Shown here in pieces: positions 7,391 to 15,900 of a stretch of 31,652 nucleotides of DNA. The position numbers and the translations under genes are program-made. The stretch is from Bacillota bacterium (GTDB lineage Bacteria > Bacillota > Clostridia > Christensenellales > UMGS416), in contig JAEZSC010000180.1 of the NCBI GenBank assembly GCA_023422005.1, positions 1-31,652 of the forward strand, in the 5' to 3' direction. Every line of letters starts with the position of its first letter. The stretch's first letter is position 1. The notes under the pieces were generated by a model. It was given only the letters and a program-made list of their open reading frames with translations, ran no database searches and had not been told where the DNA came from.

Positions 7391-7516
7391 TTGATCCTCA
7401 CATGGCAGGAATTGTTGATGGTGCTTGTCCTATTATAATCCACGGGCGTGTCAGGATACAGCATCAATTCGCATATTCGTATTTATTGGAGCGAAGTGAA
7501 ATTGCTCATGACAACC

Positions 7517-7542
7517 GCCGCCGATGCAACAGCGTCGGCGGC
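7517..7542. repeat. 26-bp hairpin repeat, copy 1
   Basis: A perfect 8-bp inverted repeat GCCGCCGA/TCGGCGGC around a GCAACAG-containing loop. It matches the second copy at 7753-7778 in 22 of 26 positions. There is no T-run on either strand, so it is not a plain terminator. It lies in the 397-bp gene-free stretch 7391-7787, in which I see no credible gene, only this repeat, its partner, a GGGTA/TACCC hairpin (7629-7644) and the terminator-like stem at 7693-7723. Confidence 0.5.
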
Positions 7543-7684
7543 CAGCTTGTCAAAGAACCCGGTTTGCAAAGAATAGCTGGAAGCCGACCGACGGTTTATC
7601 CGGCGGGAGGAAATGGAGAACGAGCAGTGGGTAGAAAAATACCCGCCCGCAGGCGATACATGAGATATAGAGTATGTGGGTTAA

Positions 7685-7723
7685 AGTAAAGATATCGCCT
7701 GGCGACATGTGCGGCAGGCGATA
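7685..7723 (-). terminator. Probable terminator of the arsR operon (minus strand)
   Basis: TATCGCCTG (7693-7701) and CAGGCGATA (7715-7723) form a perfect 9-bp stem; reading the minus strand it is followed by TCTTTACTTT. It sits 65 bp beyond the stop of the thioredoxin gene. A third copy of CAGGCGATA at 7650-7658 could pair with the same left arm. Confidence 0.55.
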
Positions 7724-7752
7724 GCGGGCAGCCAGGACAAGTCGTCTGAATC

Positions 7753-7778
7753 GCCGACGACGCAACAGTGCCGGCGGC
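7753..7778. repeat. 26-bp hairpin repeat, copy 2
   Basis: Same element as 7517-7542 (22 of 26 identical), in the same orientation, 236 bp apart, here immediately downstream of the thioredoxin gene on the minus strand. Outer pairs TCGCCG/CGGCGA (7751-7756 with 7775-7780) keep a stem although inner pairs are mismatched. Confidence 0.5.
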
Positions 7779-7787
7779 GAAAGGCGG

Positions 7788-8135
7788 CTATCTGACCTTC
7801 TGCAGAATCTTCACAACTTCCTCGGTCTTGAGCACCTTGCCATAGGACACAACCTTGCCATCCACGACGAGGGCCGGCGTTGTCATAACCCCATAGGCCG
7901 CAATCTGCGCGAAGTCCGTTACGTGGTCGATCGTGGTGTCCATGCCCAGCTGAGCCAGGGCCGCCTTGGTTGCGGCTTCCAGCTGGTTGCATTTCGCGCA
8001 GCCGCTCCCCAAAACCTTAACGCTTGCGCCTTCCGTCTTGGCGGCCTGCGCCTTGGCCATGCATTGAGCGTCGCAGCTCCCACCGCAGCAGGAAGACGAT
8101 TGTGTTTGCTTGATCTTTTTTCCGAACAGCGCCAT
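7788..8135 (-). CDS. Thioredoxin-fold redox protein with Cys-rich N-terminal tail
   Basis: A 115-residue small thioredoxin of the TM0996/redox-active disulfide type. The core VKVLGSGCAKCNQLEAA holds the CxxC pair (Cys46, Cys49), and VMTTPALVVDGKVVSYGKV is the cis-Pro and following strand of the fold. The first 30 residues add Cys16, Cys17, Cys21 and Cys25 in SSSCCGGSCDAQC, an extension that could bind metal or metalloid. GGGAGC lies about 8 nt upstream of the ATG. It is the last gene of the arsR-permease-thioredoxin operon, 84 bp after the permease, and probably serves as its reductant or metal-handling partner in the cytosol; that role is inference. Confidence 0.85.
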   Translation of the reverse strand: MALFGKKIKQTQSSSCCGGSCDAQCMAKAQAAKTEGASVKVLGSGCAKCNQLEAATKAALAQLGMDTTIDHVTDFAQIAAYGVMTTPALVVDGKVVSYGKVLKTEEVVKILQKVR

Positions 8136-8219
8136 GATGATTGCTCCCTTCCGTTGGTTGTTTTTGGGTATTCATAGGAATTTGGCAGAATGCCATGTGT
8201 TGCCCATGACGAGCTCCTT

Positions 8220-9218
8220 CTACACGATGAAGGCCTGCAATGCGTTGAACACATATCCAACGATGGTGATGCCTACGGTGCAGATGCCGATAAACAGTGC
8301 CAGCAGCTTTGGCTTCACAGCCTTGCGAAGCATGATCATGGAGGGCAGGGACAACGTGGTGACGGCCATCATGAAAGACAGTATGGCTCCCAACTGCGCG
8401 CCCTTGCTCCAAAGCGCCTCCGCCACGGGGATGGTTCCGAAGATGTCGGCGTACATCGGCACGCCCACAAGCGTCGCCAGAACCACTGAGAAGGGGTTGT
8501 TGCTGCCCAGCACGGCATCAATCCAGCCCTCCGGAATCCAGTTGTGGATCACGGCGCCGATGCCCACGCCGATCAGGATATAGGGGAATACCTTTTTGAA
8601 GGTCACCGCAACCTGCTCCTTGGCATATGCAATGCGATCCCGCCAGGTCAGGTCCGGCGACTGGATGTCCACGCTGCCTGCAGACCGGATGAAGCTCTCA
8701 ACATGGTTCTCCATGCGCAGCTTCTCGATGACGGTGCCGCCCAGCACGGCGATGACCAGCCCGACGAGCACGTAGACGATCGCTACCTTTGCGCCGAATA
8801 TGCTCATCAGCAGAACGAGCGAACCCAGATCGACCATGGGCGAAGAAATGAGAAAGGAGAAGGTCACGCCCAACGGTAGGCCCGCGCTGGAAAAGCCGAT
8901 GAACAAAGGGATGGACGAGCACGAGCAAAAGGGCGTAACCGTACCCAGCAGGGCCGCAATGCAATTGGCGCCAATGCCGTGGAAGCGTCCAAGCATTTTC
9001 CTGCTTCGCTCCGGAGGAAAATAGCTTTGGACATAGGAGATCGCAAAGATCAGCAAGCACAGAAGCACCGTGATCTTGATAACGTCATACAGGAAAAACT
9101 GGGCGCTTGCGACCCAGCGATTGGAAACATCCAGGCCCAGTGCCGACAGAAGTCCGCCAAGCGCCTCGTTGAGCCACTTCATCCCTAGTATCTGGTTCTG
9201 GAAAAAGTCCCAGATCAT
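8220..9218 (-). CDS. YraQ/ArsP-type (UPF0718) permease
   Basis: A 332-residue membrane protein with about eight to ten hydrophobic segments. The motif TPFCSCSSIPLFIGF (Cys98 and Cys100) and the later GVPMYADIFGTIPVAEAL are diagnostic of the YraQ/ArsP permease family; ArsP proteins export trivalent organoarsenicals, and related members accompany ArsR and thioredoxin genes. ATG 9218 is chosen because it overlaps the arsR stop as ATGA and gives the typical MIWDFFQNQ start; an in-frame ATG at 9233 is also possible. Context (ArsR sensor, redoxin) favours metal or metalloid efflux. The exact substrate is not shown. Confidence 0.88.
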   Translation of the reverse strand: MIWDFFQNQILGMKWLNEALGGLLSALGLDVSNRWVASAQFFLYDVIKITVLLCLLIFAISYVQSYFPPERSRKMLGRFHGIGANCIAALLGTVTPFCSCSSIPLFIGFSSAGLPLGVTFSFLISSPMVDLGSLVLLMSIFGAKVAIVYVLVGLVIAVLGGTVIEKLRMENHVESFIRSAGSVDIQSPDLTWRDRIAYAKEQVAVTFKKVFPYILIGVGIGAVIHNWIPEGWIDAVLGSNNPFSVVLATLVGVPMYADIFGTIPVAEALWSKGAQLGAILSFMMAVTTLSLPSMIMLRKAVKPKLLALFIGICTVGITIVGYVFNALQAFIV

Positions 9219-9574
9219 TCTGACAGCGTGCATGTTTCCAACGCCTCACTTTTTGTCACCGGATATCTGCAGCACAGGGGCTCCTGCGCTCCCGCGTTTG
9301 TCGCCGTAATTGCTTCCAGCAAAGCCAGAGCAGTGCTGCGCCCTTGCCCGCTGATCTGATAGTGGGTCCATTTCCCCTCCTGCCTGCTATCCACAATGCC
9401 GGACTCGCATAAAATCTTCATGTGGTAGGACAGGGAGGACTGCGGCATATCGAGCTGCTCGATCAAAATGCAGGCGCACTTTTCTCCGTCCCGAAGCAGT
9501 TCGAGTATCCTCAAACGCTTTTCATCGCAGAAGGCCTTGAACACTCTGGCCTGCGCTTCATAGGTGCTCTCCAT
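9215..9574 (-). CDS. arsR: ArsR/SmtB-family metalloid-responsive repressor
   Basis: A 119-residue winged-helix repressor. LRILELLRDGEKCACILIEQL carries Cys33-x-Cys35 at the start of the helix where As(III)-sensing ArsR proteins hold their ELCVCDL motif; the DNA-reading helix follows as MPQSSLSYHMKIL, then the wing EGKWTHYQI. Additional Cys101-Cys102 and Cys114 near the C-terminus may join the metal site. ATG 9574 is favoured over the upstream GTG at 9586 because GAGGA lies 5 nt before it. It is first in its operon, behind a consensus promoter with a dyad across the -10, as expected of an autorepressor. Confidence 0.9.
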   Translation of the reverse strand: MESTYEAQARVFKAFCDEKRLRILELLRDGEKCACILIEQLDMPQSSLSYHMKILCESGIVDSRQEGKWTHYQISGQGRSTALALLEAITATNAGAQEPLCCRYPVTKSEALETCTLSE

Positions 9575-9609
9575 GACATTCCTCACATCGAAATTTCTTG
9601 ATGCGATGC

Positions 9610-9638
9610 AGTATATGCTTCAAATCGAGTTTTGTCAA
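9610..9638 (-). promoter_or_regulatory. arsR operon promoter with overlapping dyad
   Basis: On the minus strand a perfect TTGACA (9638-9633), 17-bp spacer and TATACT (9615-9610). Imperfect arms TTGAAGC and GCATCAA flank the -10 (about 9599-9624), a plausible ArsR operator that would block polymerase. Confidence 0.8.
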
Positions 9639-9680
9639 TTTGAAAATGTGTAGTTGGAAGTTGAAAAAAGCCGCACAACA

Positions 9681-9709
9681 TTGACAGTCACCTATTATTA
9701 ATGTATAAT
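9681..9709 (+). promoter_or_regulatory. Fully consensus promoter of the riboswitch-ATPase unit
   Basis: TTGACA (9681-9686), exactly 17 bp, TATAAT (9704-9709): a perfect sigma-70/A promoter. Start is predicted at about 9716, the first base of the riboswitch. Such strength suits a unit whose output is set by attenuation. Confidence 0.92.
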
Positions 9710-9715
9710 TTTTTA

Positions 9716-9804
9716 CGCAAAAGGGAGTAGTTTCATGCATCACCAACAGCACGACGGGTTCTCCGTCTGGAGATGCAGCCGAAAACGGTAACGAGACTTT
9801 TGAC
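9716..9804 (+). promoter_or_regulatory. yybP-ykoY (Mn2+) riboswitch aptamer
   Basis: The conserved 5' box AAAAGGGAGTAG (9719-9730) and the 3' box ACGGTAACGAGACTTTTG (9785-9802) are both present. P1 forms CAAAAG (9718-9723) with CTTTTG (9797-9802). Between them GCATC/GATGC (9737-9741 with 9772-9776) and GACGG/CCGTC (9753-9757 with 9763-9767) build the second arm. In this class the two loops dock to bind Mn2+; members control Mn exporters and P-type ATPases such as YoaB. Here the downstream gene is a P-type ATPase. The P1 3' strand is shared with the terminator that follows, predicting an ON switch at high Mn2+. Confidence 0.92.
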
Positions 9805-9836
9805 ATGCCCAAAGGGACTGTCAAAAGTCTTTTTTA
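9795..9836 (+). terminator. Riboswitch expression-platform terminator
   Basis: GACTTTTGACA (9795-9805) pairs perfectly over 11 bp with TGTCAAAAGTC (9819-9829), followed by seven T residues. Its 5' arm contains the riboswitch P1 3' strand (9797-9802), so aptamer folding and termination are mutually exclusive. Confidence 0.93.
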
Positions 9837-9855
9837 TTTGGGTAAACTATTAAGA

Positions 9856-10013
9856 AATTACTGAATAAAGCATGGCATCCACCTTGCTTGGTCTTTTTCC
9901 GTCCTGCTTCGTTGTCGTCGGTTGCTTATGCTCATCTGCATAAGCGCCCTCCTCCGTCTTGCAGGACGAAAAAATACACTGCACAATTCGGACGCCCCAT
10001 TTATTCAGCAATT
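9856..10013 (+). repeat. Nested palindrome, MITE-like element
   Basis: Three concentric inverted repeats share one centre at about 9934: outer AATTACTGAATAAA (9856-9869) with TTTATTCAGCAATT (10000-10013), 13 of 14 paired; middle TTTTTCCGTCCTGC (9894-9907) with GCAGGACGAAAAAA (9961-9974), 13 of 14; inner GCTTATGC (9924-9931) with GCATAAGC (9938-9945), perfect. The flanking AATT on both sides could be a 4-bp target duplication around a 150-bp insert, or simply part of the arms. There is no transposase. It lies in the leader between the riboswitch terminator and the ATPase Shine-Dalgarno, so it would form a long hairpin in the mRNA. Confidence 0.7.
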
Positions 10014-10031
10014 CCTGAGGAGAGGTGGACC

Positions 10032-12680
10032 ATGGAACATTACTCGATGAACGTGTTGCAGGCTGCCCAGGCGCTGGAGGTTAACCCGGAAAAGGGCTTG
10101 ACCGCCGCCCAGGCCCAGCAGCGCCTGCAGCGCCACGGCCCCAACGCTCTGGCTGAGCCGCCCAAGACACCCATGTGGGTGCGTTTCCTGATGCAGTTCA
10201 AGGACGTCATGATCGCGATCTTGTTGGTCGCGGCGCTGATCTCGCTGTTCGTCAGTGAAGAGGGCTTCGGCTTTCACGCCGAGGGCCTGGCCGACGCGGG
10301 TATCATCTTCGCCGTGGTGCTGCTGAACGCCGTGCTGGGCGTGGTGCAGGAGGCCCGGGCTGAGAAGGCGCTGGACGCTTTGAAAAAGCTCTCTGCCCCC
10401 AATGCCAAGGTGATGCGCGACGGCAGCCGCCAGGTCGTACCCGCCGATTCGCTGGTGCCCGGCGATGTGATCTTTGTGGAGGCCGGCGACCTGGTGCCCG
10501 CCGACGCGCGCATCGTGCAGGCCTCCAGCCTCAAGGTGGAGGAAAGCTCGCTGACCGGCGAGAGCGTGCCCGTGGACAAGCACTCGGGCGAGCTGCCTGA
10601 GGGCGACATCCCGCTGGGTGACCGGCGCAACATGCTCTTTGCCACCGGCATCGTGAGCTATGGTCGCGGCACGGCCATCGTGACGCACACCGGCATGGGC
10701 ACGCAGGTGGGCCGCATCGCCACGATGCTGGCCAGCGAGAAGGATGAAGCCACGCCGCTGCAGGTGAAGCTGGCCAAGATCGGCAAGCTGCTGGGCCTGC
10801 TGGCGCTGGCCATCTGCGCCGTCATCTTCGTCGTGGGCCTGCTGGAAGGCAAGCCGCTGGTGGAGATGTTTATGACCAGCGTTTCTCTGGCCGTGGCCGC
10901 CATCCCCGAAGGCCTGCCCGCGGTCGTCACCATCGTGCTGGCCACCGGCGTCAGCCGTCTGGTCAAGCAGAACGCCATCATCCGCCGCCTGCCCGCCGTG
11001 GAGACGTTGGGCTGCGCTTCGGTGATCTGCTCGGACAAGACCGGCACGCTGACCCAGAACCGCATGACCGTGGTGACCCACTATGTGGACGATCTGCAGA
11101 AGCTGACCGGCCACGAGACCGGCAAACAGGCCGACCTGCTGCGCTGGGCCAGCCTGTGCACCGATGCCGAGATCACCGAGGAAGACGGTAAGCAGAAGCG
11201 CGTGGGCGATCCCACCGAGACGGCGCTGGTGGCCGCGGCCATGGCCGCCGGCATGCCCAAGCCGGAACTGGAGCGGGCCATGCCCCGGGTGGACGAGCTG
11301 CCCTTCGATTCCGACCGCAAGATGATGACCACGGTGCACAAGGTGCCCGAGGGGTATCTTAGCATCACTAAGGGAGCGCCAGACATCGTGCTTTCCCACT
11401 GTGTGGATGACGGCCGCCTGGACGCCGCCCACACCGCCAACCGCGATATGGCCAGCCAGGCGCTGCGGGTGTTGGCCGTGGCTGTCAAGCGCTTTGACGC
11501 TCAGCCCGAAGCCACGCTGGAGCTGCTGGAGAACGGCCTGACCTTTGTGGGCCTGGTGGGCATGACCGACCCGCCCCGTGAGGAGGTCAAGGACGCCGTG
11601 GGCCTGTGCGCCGCCGCGGGCATCCGCCCGGTCATGATCACCGGCGACCATGTGGACACCGCCGTGGCCATCGCCCGGGAGCTGCACATCCTGCGCCCCG
11701 GAGACCGCGCCCTGACCGGCGCGGACCTCAACGAAATGAGCGACGAGGAGCTGCAGCGGCGCATCGGGGAGTTTTCGGTGTACGCCCGCGTGGCACCGGA
11801 GCATAAGGTGCGCATCGTGCGGGCCTGGCAGAGGGCAGGGGAGATCGTGGCCATGACCGGCGACGGCGTCAACGATGCGCCGGCCCTCAAGGCCGCCGAC
11901 ATCGGCTGCGCCATGGGCATCACCGGCACCGACGTGGCCCGCGGCGCCGCCCACATGGTGCTGACCGACGACAACTTTGCCACCATCGTCGTGGCTGTGC
12001 GCGAGGGCCGCGGCATCTACGGCAACATCATGCGGTCCATACAGTTCCTGCTGGCCACCAACCTAAGCGAGATTCTGGCCATCCTGGTTTCGGTCATCAT
12101 GAAATGGGCCACGCCGCTGAGCGCGGCGCACCTGCTGTGGGTCAACCTGGTCACCGACAGCCTGCCGGCGCTGGCGCTGGGCGTGGAGCCCGTGGACCCC
12201 GGCGTGATGAAGGAGCGCCCCCGTCGCAAGGATGAGAGCATCTTTGCCCAAGGCTTCGGCTTGTCGGTGCTGCTGCAGGGCGTCATGGTGGGCGCGTTGG
12301 TGCTGATTGCGTTCCTCTTGGGTCGCGCGCTCACCGGTGTGTCTCCGGCAGATGTGCTGCGCGAAGCACCCGACGCAGGCATCACCATGGCTTTCATGGT
12401 CATGGCGTTGGCCGAGCTCGTGCACGCCTTCAACCTGAAATCCAAGCGGTCTCTGTTTGCCACCGGCGTGCTCAACAACAAGTTCCTGGTAGGGGCCTTA
12501 TTCGTGGGGTTGGCGTTGCAGCTGCTGGTGGCGCTCACGCCGCTGGGCCGCAGCATCTTCGGGCTGTATGAGCTGACAGGCCAGATGTGGGCCATCGTGG
12601 CTGGCTTGGCGCTGGTTCCGGTGCCGATCATGGAGATCTACAAGCTCATCCGCCGGGTGGGGCAGCAAAAGAAAGCCTAA
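10032..12680 (+). CDS. P2-type cation-transporting ATPase (Ca2+/Mn2+ exporter)
   Basis: An 882-residue membrane pump with a complete P2-ATPase layout: N-terminal cation-ATPase domain (about 1-75), actuator with LTGES (T175), PEGLP in M4 (P292), phosphorylation site DKTGTLT (D335), nucleotide domain with KGAPD, TGD, the hinge MTGDGVNDAP (D611), and six C-terminal membrane helices. PEGLP and overall layout match Ca2+-type P2A/P2B pumps (PacL, YloB, YoaB). The preceding yybP-ykoY riboswitch points to Mn2+ as regulator and likely cargo, as for YoaB; Ca2+ remains possible. The ATG follows GAGGAGAGGTGG; the reading frame is open further upstream through the repeat element, but that part is not family-like. 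It ends at its own terminator. Confidence 0.95.
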   Translation: MEHYSMNVLQAAQALEVNPEKGLTAAQAQQRLQRHGPNALAEPPKTPMWVRFLMQFKDVMIAILLVAALISLFVSEEGFGFHAEGLADAGIIFAVVLLNAVLGVVQEARAEKALDALKKLSAPNAKVMRDGSRQVVPADSLVPGDVIFVEAGDLVPADARIVQASSLKVEESSLTGESVPVDKHSGELPEGDIPLGDRRNMLFATGIVSYGRGTAIVTHTGMGTQVGRIATMLASEKDEATPLQVKLAKIGKLLGLLALAICAVIFVVGLLEGKPLVEMFMTSVSLAVAAIPEGLPAVVTIVLATGVSRLVKQNAIIRRLPAVETLGCASVICSDKTGTLTQNRMTVVTHYVDDLQKLTGHETGKQADLLRWASLCTDAEITEEDGKQKRVGDPTETALVAAAMAAGMPKPELERAMPRVDELPFDSDRKMMTTVHKVPEGYLSITKGAPDIVLSHCVDDGRLDAAHTANRDMASQALRVLAVAVKRFDAQPEATLELLENGLTFVGLVGMTDPPREEVKDAVGLCAAAGIRPVMITGDHVDTAVAIARELHILRPGDRALTGADLNEMSDEELQRRIGEFSVYARVAPEHKVRIVRAWQRAGEIVAMTGDGVNDAPALKAADIGCAMGITGTDVARGAAHMVLTDDNFATIVVAVREGRGIYGNIMRSIQFLLATNLSEILAILVSVIMKWATPLSAAHLLWVNLVTDSLPALALGVEPVDPGVMKERPRRKDESIFAQGFGLSVLLQGVMVGALVLIAFLLGRALTGVSPADVLREAPDAGITMAFMVMALAELVHAFNLKSKRSLFATGVLNNKFLVGALFVGLALQLLVALTPLGRSIFGLYELTGQMWAIVAGLALVPVPIMEIYKLIRRVGQQKKA

Positions 12681-12715
12681 GACCTGCACAACTAAAACAG
12701 CTTCATACGATCTTC

Positions 12716-12752
12716 AACCCCTTTCGTTTTTGACGAAAGGGGTTATTTTATT
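12716..12752 (+). terminator. Rho-independent terminator of the ATPase gene
   Basis: AACCCCTTTCGT (12716-12727) and ACGAAAGGGGTT (12733-12744) form a perfect 12-bp stem with a 5-nt loop, then ATTTTATTA. Confidence 0.92.
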
Positions 12753-12762
12753 ATCTGGCTGT

Positions 12763-12805
12763 GTGACTTTGATCAAAGTACGCGCACCCGGAGTTGCTCT
12801 ATGAT
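12763..12805 (+). promoter_or_regulatory. CRP/FNR-type box and promoter of the surface-protein gene
   Basis: GTGAC-TTTG-ATCAA (12763-12776) has the TGA-N6-TCA spacing of CRP/FNR-family sites and also contains the 14-bp perfect palindrome ACTTTGATCAAAGT. TATGAT at 12800-12805 is the -10; there is no -35 hexamer. The box centre is about 42 bp upstream of the predicted start, the class II activator geometry. The same arrangement recurs at 18210. The remaining leader to 12944 has small hairpins (for example CCGGA/TCCGG) but no riboswitch I can recognise. Confidence 0.65.
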
Positions 12806-12944
12806 GCCCTTGACAGTATATGGCAGGCATCGGCATCCTGCTGTACCCTCAGAAATTTCCACAGCCGGAAGGGTGCTCCGGGGTCGCGCCACCTGATCGG
12901 CGTTCGCAAAAGCTACAAAATTAAATATTTGGAGGTCATGTCAT

Positions 12945-15900
12945 ATGAACACTACAAGAAAGGTGATAGCATTTTTGGCTATATTCCTGACGGTATTCGG
13001 GAATACGCCTGTGGTCATTGCCGCTGGCGAATCCTGGAGCTATCCGCAACAGGAATTCGGTCAGTTCCCCTCTACACTAGGCTCGATGGTTGGCGCCAAG
13101 ACGCCGGGTAACGGGGGAGACTCCTTCTCCGCCACGATGTCCAGCAACATGCCCGTTTGGGAAGCTGACCAGGACCAAACTACCCGAGATGCGCTGTCCG
13201 ACCCGTCCCCGAAATACATCACCGTAAAGGGCGGCGCCAAGTTCTACCTGTACAAGGTCAACAGCAACAGCGACATCCAGCAGATATCGCCAGCTGGTTC
13301 ACCCAAGGTCTTCAACATCACAATCAGCGGTAACACGATCTATGTGGAAAACCCCGGCAATGACAATCAGGGCCAGGGCATCAGCCACATCGCTGTGTTC
13401 TTTGATAAGACACAGACTCCCAAGGGCAAGCTGATCGTGGACAAGAAGCTGACCGGCATCACCGTCACCAGCGCCGACAAAACCAGGGACTTCACGTTCA
13501 AGGTCGTCGGCCCCGCGCCGGCCACCACCGTTCATACGGTGACCGCCAGCCATAACACCGACGGCGAGCTCATCCTGCCCTATGGCGACTACACGATTGA
13601 AGAAATCAACATTCCCGCAGGCTTCACCGCTTCTTTGGATAAGACCTCGTTCACCATCAATAAGTATAATAAGACGATCAAGGTGACGGCCACCAATGAT
13701 AAGAAGTACGGCAAGCTGATCCTGCGCAAGGAGCTGGCCGGCCTCAACCTCAACAGTGCCGACAGCAGCCGCGAATACACCTTCAACATCACCGGCCCCA
13801 ACGGCTACTCCAAGACCGGGGTCAAGGTAGTTGCAGGCACCGATACTGTGCTGGAAAAGCTGGATTACGGCGAATATACGATCACCGAAACCGGCCTGCC
13901 AGCCGGTTTCTCCAGCTCCATCGATAAACCTACGGCCACCATCGGCAGCGGCGATGCCAACACCGTCATTGTGACCGCCACCAATACCAAACTGCACGGC
14001 ACGCTGACCGTGGACAAAGTGGTCACCGGCCCCAACGTCACCGATGCAGACAAGGCGTTCAACTATAGCTTCAAGGTCGTCGGCTCCGCCCCGGCCACGA
14101 CCGAGTGGACGGTCACGGCCTCCAACAGCGTTGACGGCAAACTGAACCTGCCCTACGGCGACTACACGATCCAGGAGATCAATGTACCCGCCGGCTTCAG
14201 CGCTTCGCTGGACAAGACCTCCTTCACCATCGGGCCGAACTCCGTCAACATCAAGGTAACGGCCACCAACACCAAGCAGAGCGGCAAGCTCACGGTCAAC
14301 AAGACCGTGCTGGGCGCTTTCGCGACCGATGCCGACAAGGACTACGCCTTCAGCTTCAAGGTTGTGGGCCCCGCCCCTGCGACGACTGAGTGGATGCTGT
14401 CAGCCTCCCACAACCAGGACGGCACGCTGACGCTGCCCTATGGCGACTACACGATCCAGGAGATCAACGTACCCGCCGGCTTCAGCGGTTCGCTGGACAA
14501 GACCTCCTTCACCATCGGCGGCGAGACGGTGAACGTCACCGTGAACGCCAACAACATCAAGCTGCAGGGCAAGCTGACCGTGAACAAGATCGTCGATGGC
14601 CTCAACGTCACCGAGGATGAGCGGGCTCGCAGCTACGAGTTCAAGGTCGTCGGCCCCGCGCCGGCCACCACCGAGTGGACGGTTTCCGCCACGGACGCGG
14701 CCGATGGCGAGCTGAACCTGCCCTATGGCGACTACACGATCCAGGAGATCAACGTACCCGCCGGCTTCAGCGGTTCGCTGGACAAGACCTCCTTCACCAT
14801 CGGCGGCGAGACGGTGAATGTTACCGTGACCGCCACCAACACCAAGCTGCACGGCACGCTGACCGTAGATAAGGTTGTCACCGGCCCCAACGTCACCGAT
14901 GCCGACAAGGCGTTCAGCTATAGCTTCAAGGTCGTCGGCCCCGCGCCGGCCACGAGCGAGTGGACGGTTTCCGCCACGGACGCGACCGATGGAATACTGA
15001 ACCTGCCCTACGGCGACTACACGATCCAGGAGATCAACGTACCCGCCGGCTTCAACGCCTCACTGGACAAGACCTCCTTCACCATCGGCGGTAATACGGT
15101 GAACATCACCGTGACCGCCACCAACACCAAGCAGCAGGGCAAGCTGACCGTTAACAAGATCGTCGATGGTTTCAATGTCACCGAGGATGAGCGGGCCCGC
15201 AGCTACGAGTTCAAGGTTGTCGGCCCCGCGCCGGCCACCACCGAGTGGACGGTTTCCGCCACGGACGCGGCCGATGGCGAGCTGAACCTGCCCTACGGCG
15301 ACTACACGATCCAGGAGATCAACGTTCCCGCGGGCTTCAGCGCTTCGCTGGACAAGACCTCCTTCACCATCGGCGGCGAGACGGTGAACATCACCGTGAC
15401 CGCCACCAACACCAAGCTGAACGGCAAGCTGACCGTGAACAAGATCGTCGATGGCCTCAACGTCACCGATGATGAGCGGGCCCGCAGCTACGAGTTCAAG
15501 GTCATCGGCCCCGCGCCGGCCACCACTGAGTGGACGGTTTCCGCCACGGACGCGGCCGATGGCGAGCTGAACCTGCCCTATGGCGACTACACGATCCAGG
15601 AAATCAACGTGCCCGCCGGCTTCAACGCCTCGCTGGACACGACCTCCTTCACCATCGGCGGCGAGACGGTGAACATCACCGTGACCGCCACCAACACCAA
15701 ACTGCATGGCATGCTGACCGTGGATAAGGTCGTCACCGGCCCCAACCTCACCGATGCCGACAAGGCGTTCAACTTTAGCTTCAAGGTCGTCGGCCCCGCC
15801 CCTGCCACGAGCGAGTGGTCGGTCTCGGCATCCGACAGCGTTGACGGCATGCTGAACCTGCCCTATGGCGACTACACGATCCAGGAGATCAACGTTCCCG

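Noticed and set aside
7550..7765. A 71-residue ORF on the minus strand in the gene-free stretch
   Set aside because: It has no Shine-Dalgarno, spans the inverted repeats and shows no recognisable composition or motif of a real protein.
9888..10031. N-terminal extension of the P-type ATPase reading frame
   Set aside because: It is encoded by the palindromic element, does not resemble the family, and a strong Shine-Dalgarno precedes ATG 10032.
10005..11954. A 649-residue open frame opposite the P-type ATPase
   Set aside because: It is low in complexity (His, Gly and Gln rich) and has no family motif, whereas the plus strand carries all P-type ATPase motifs.
12806..12944. A CGCAAAAGCTAC stretch reminiscent of a c-di-GMP-I riboswitch
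   Set aside because: The other conserved segments and the paired helices of that class are missing, and the leader runs straight into the Shine-Dalgarno.
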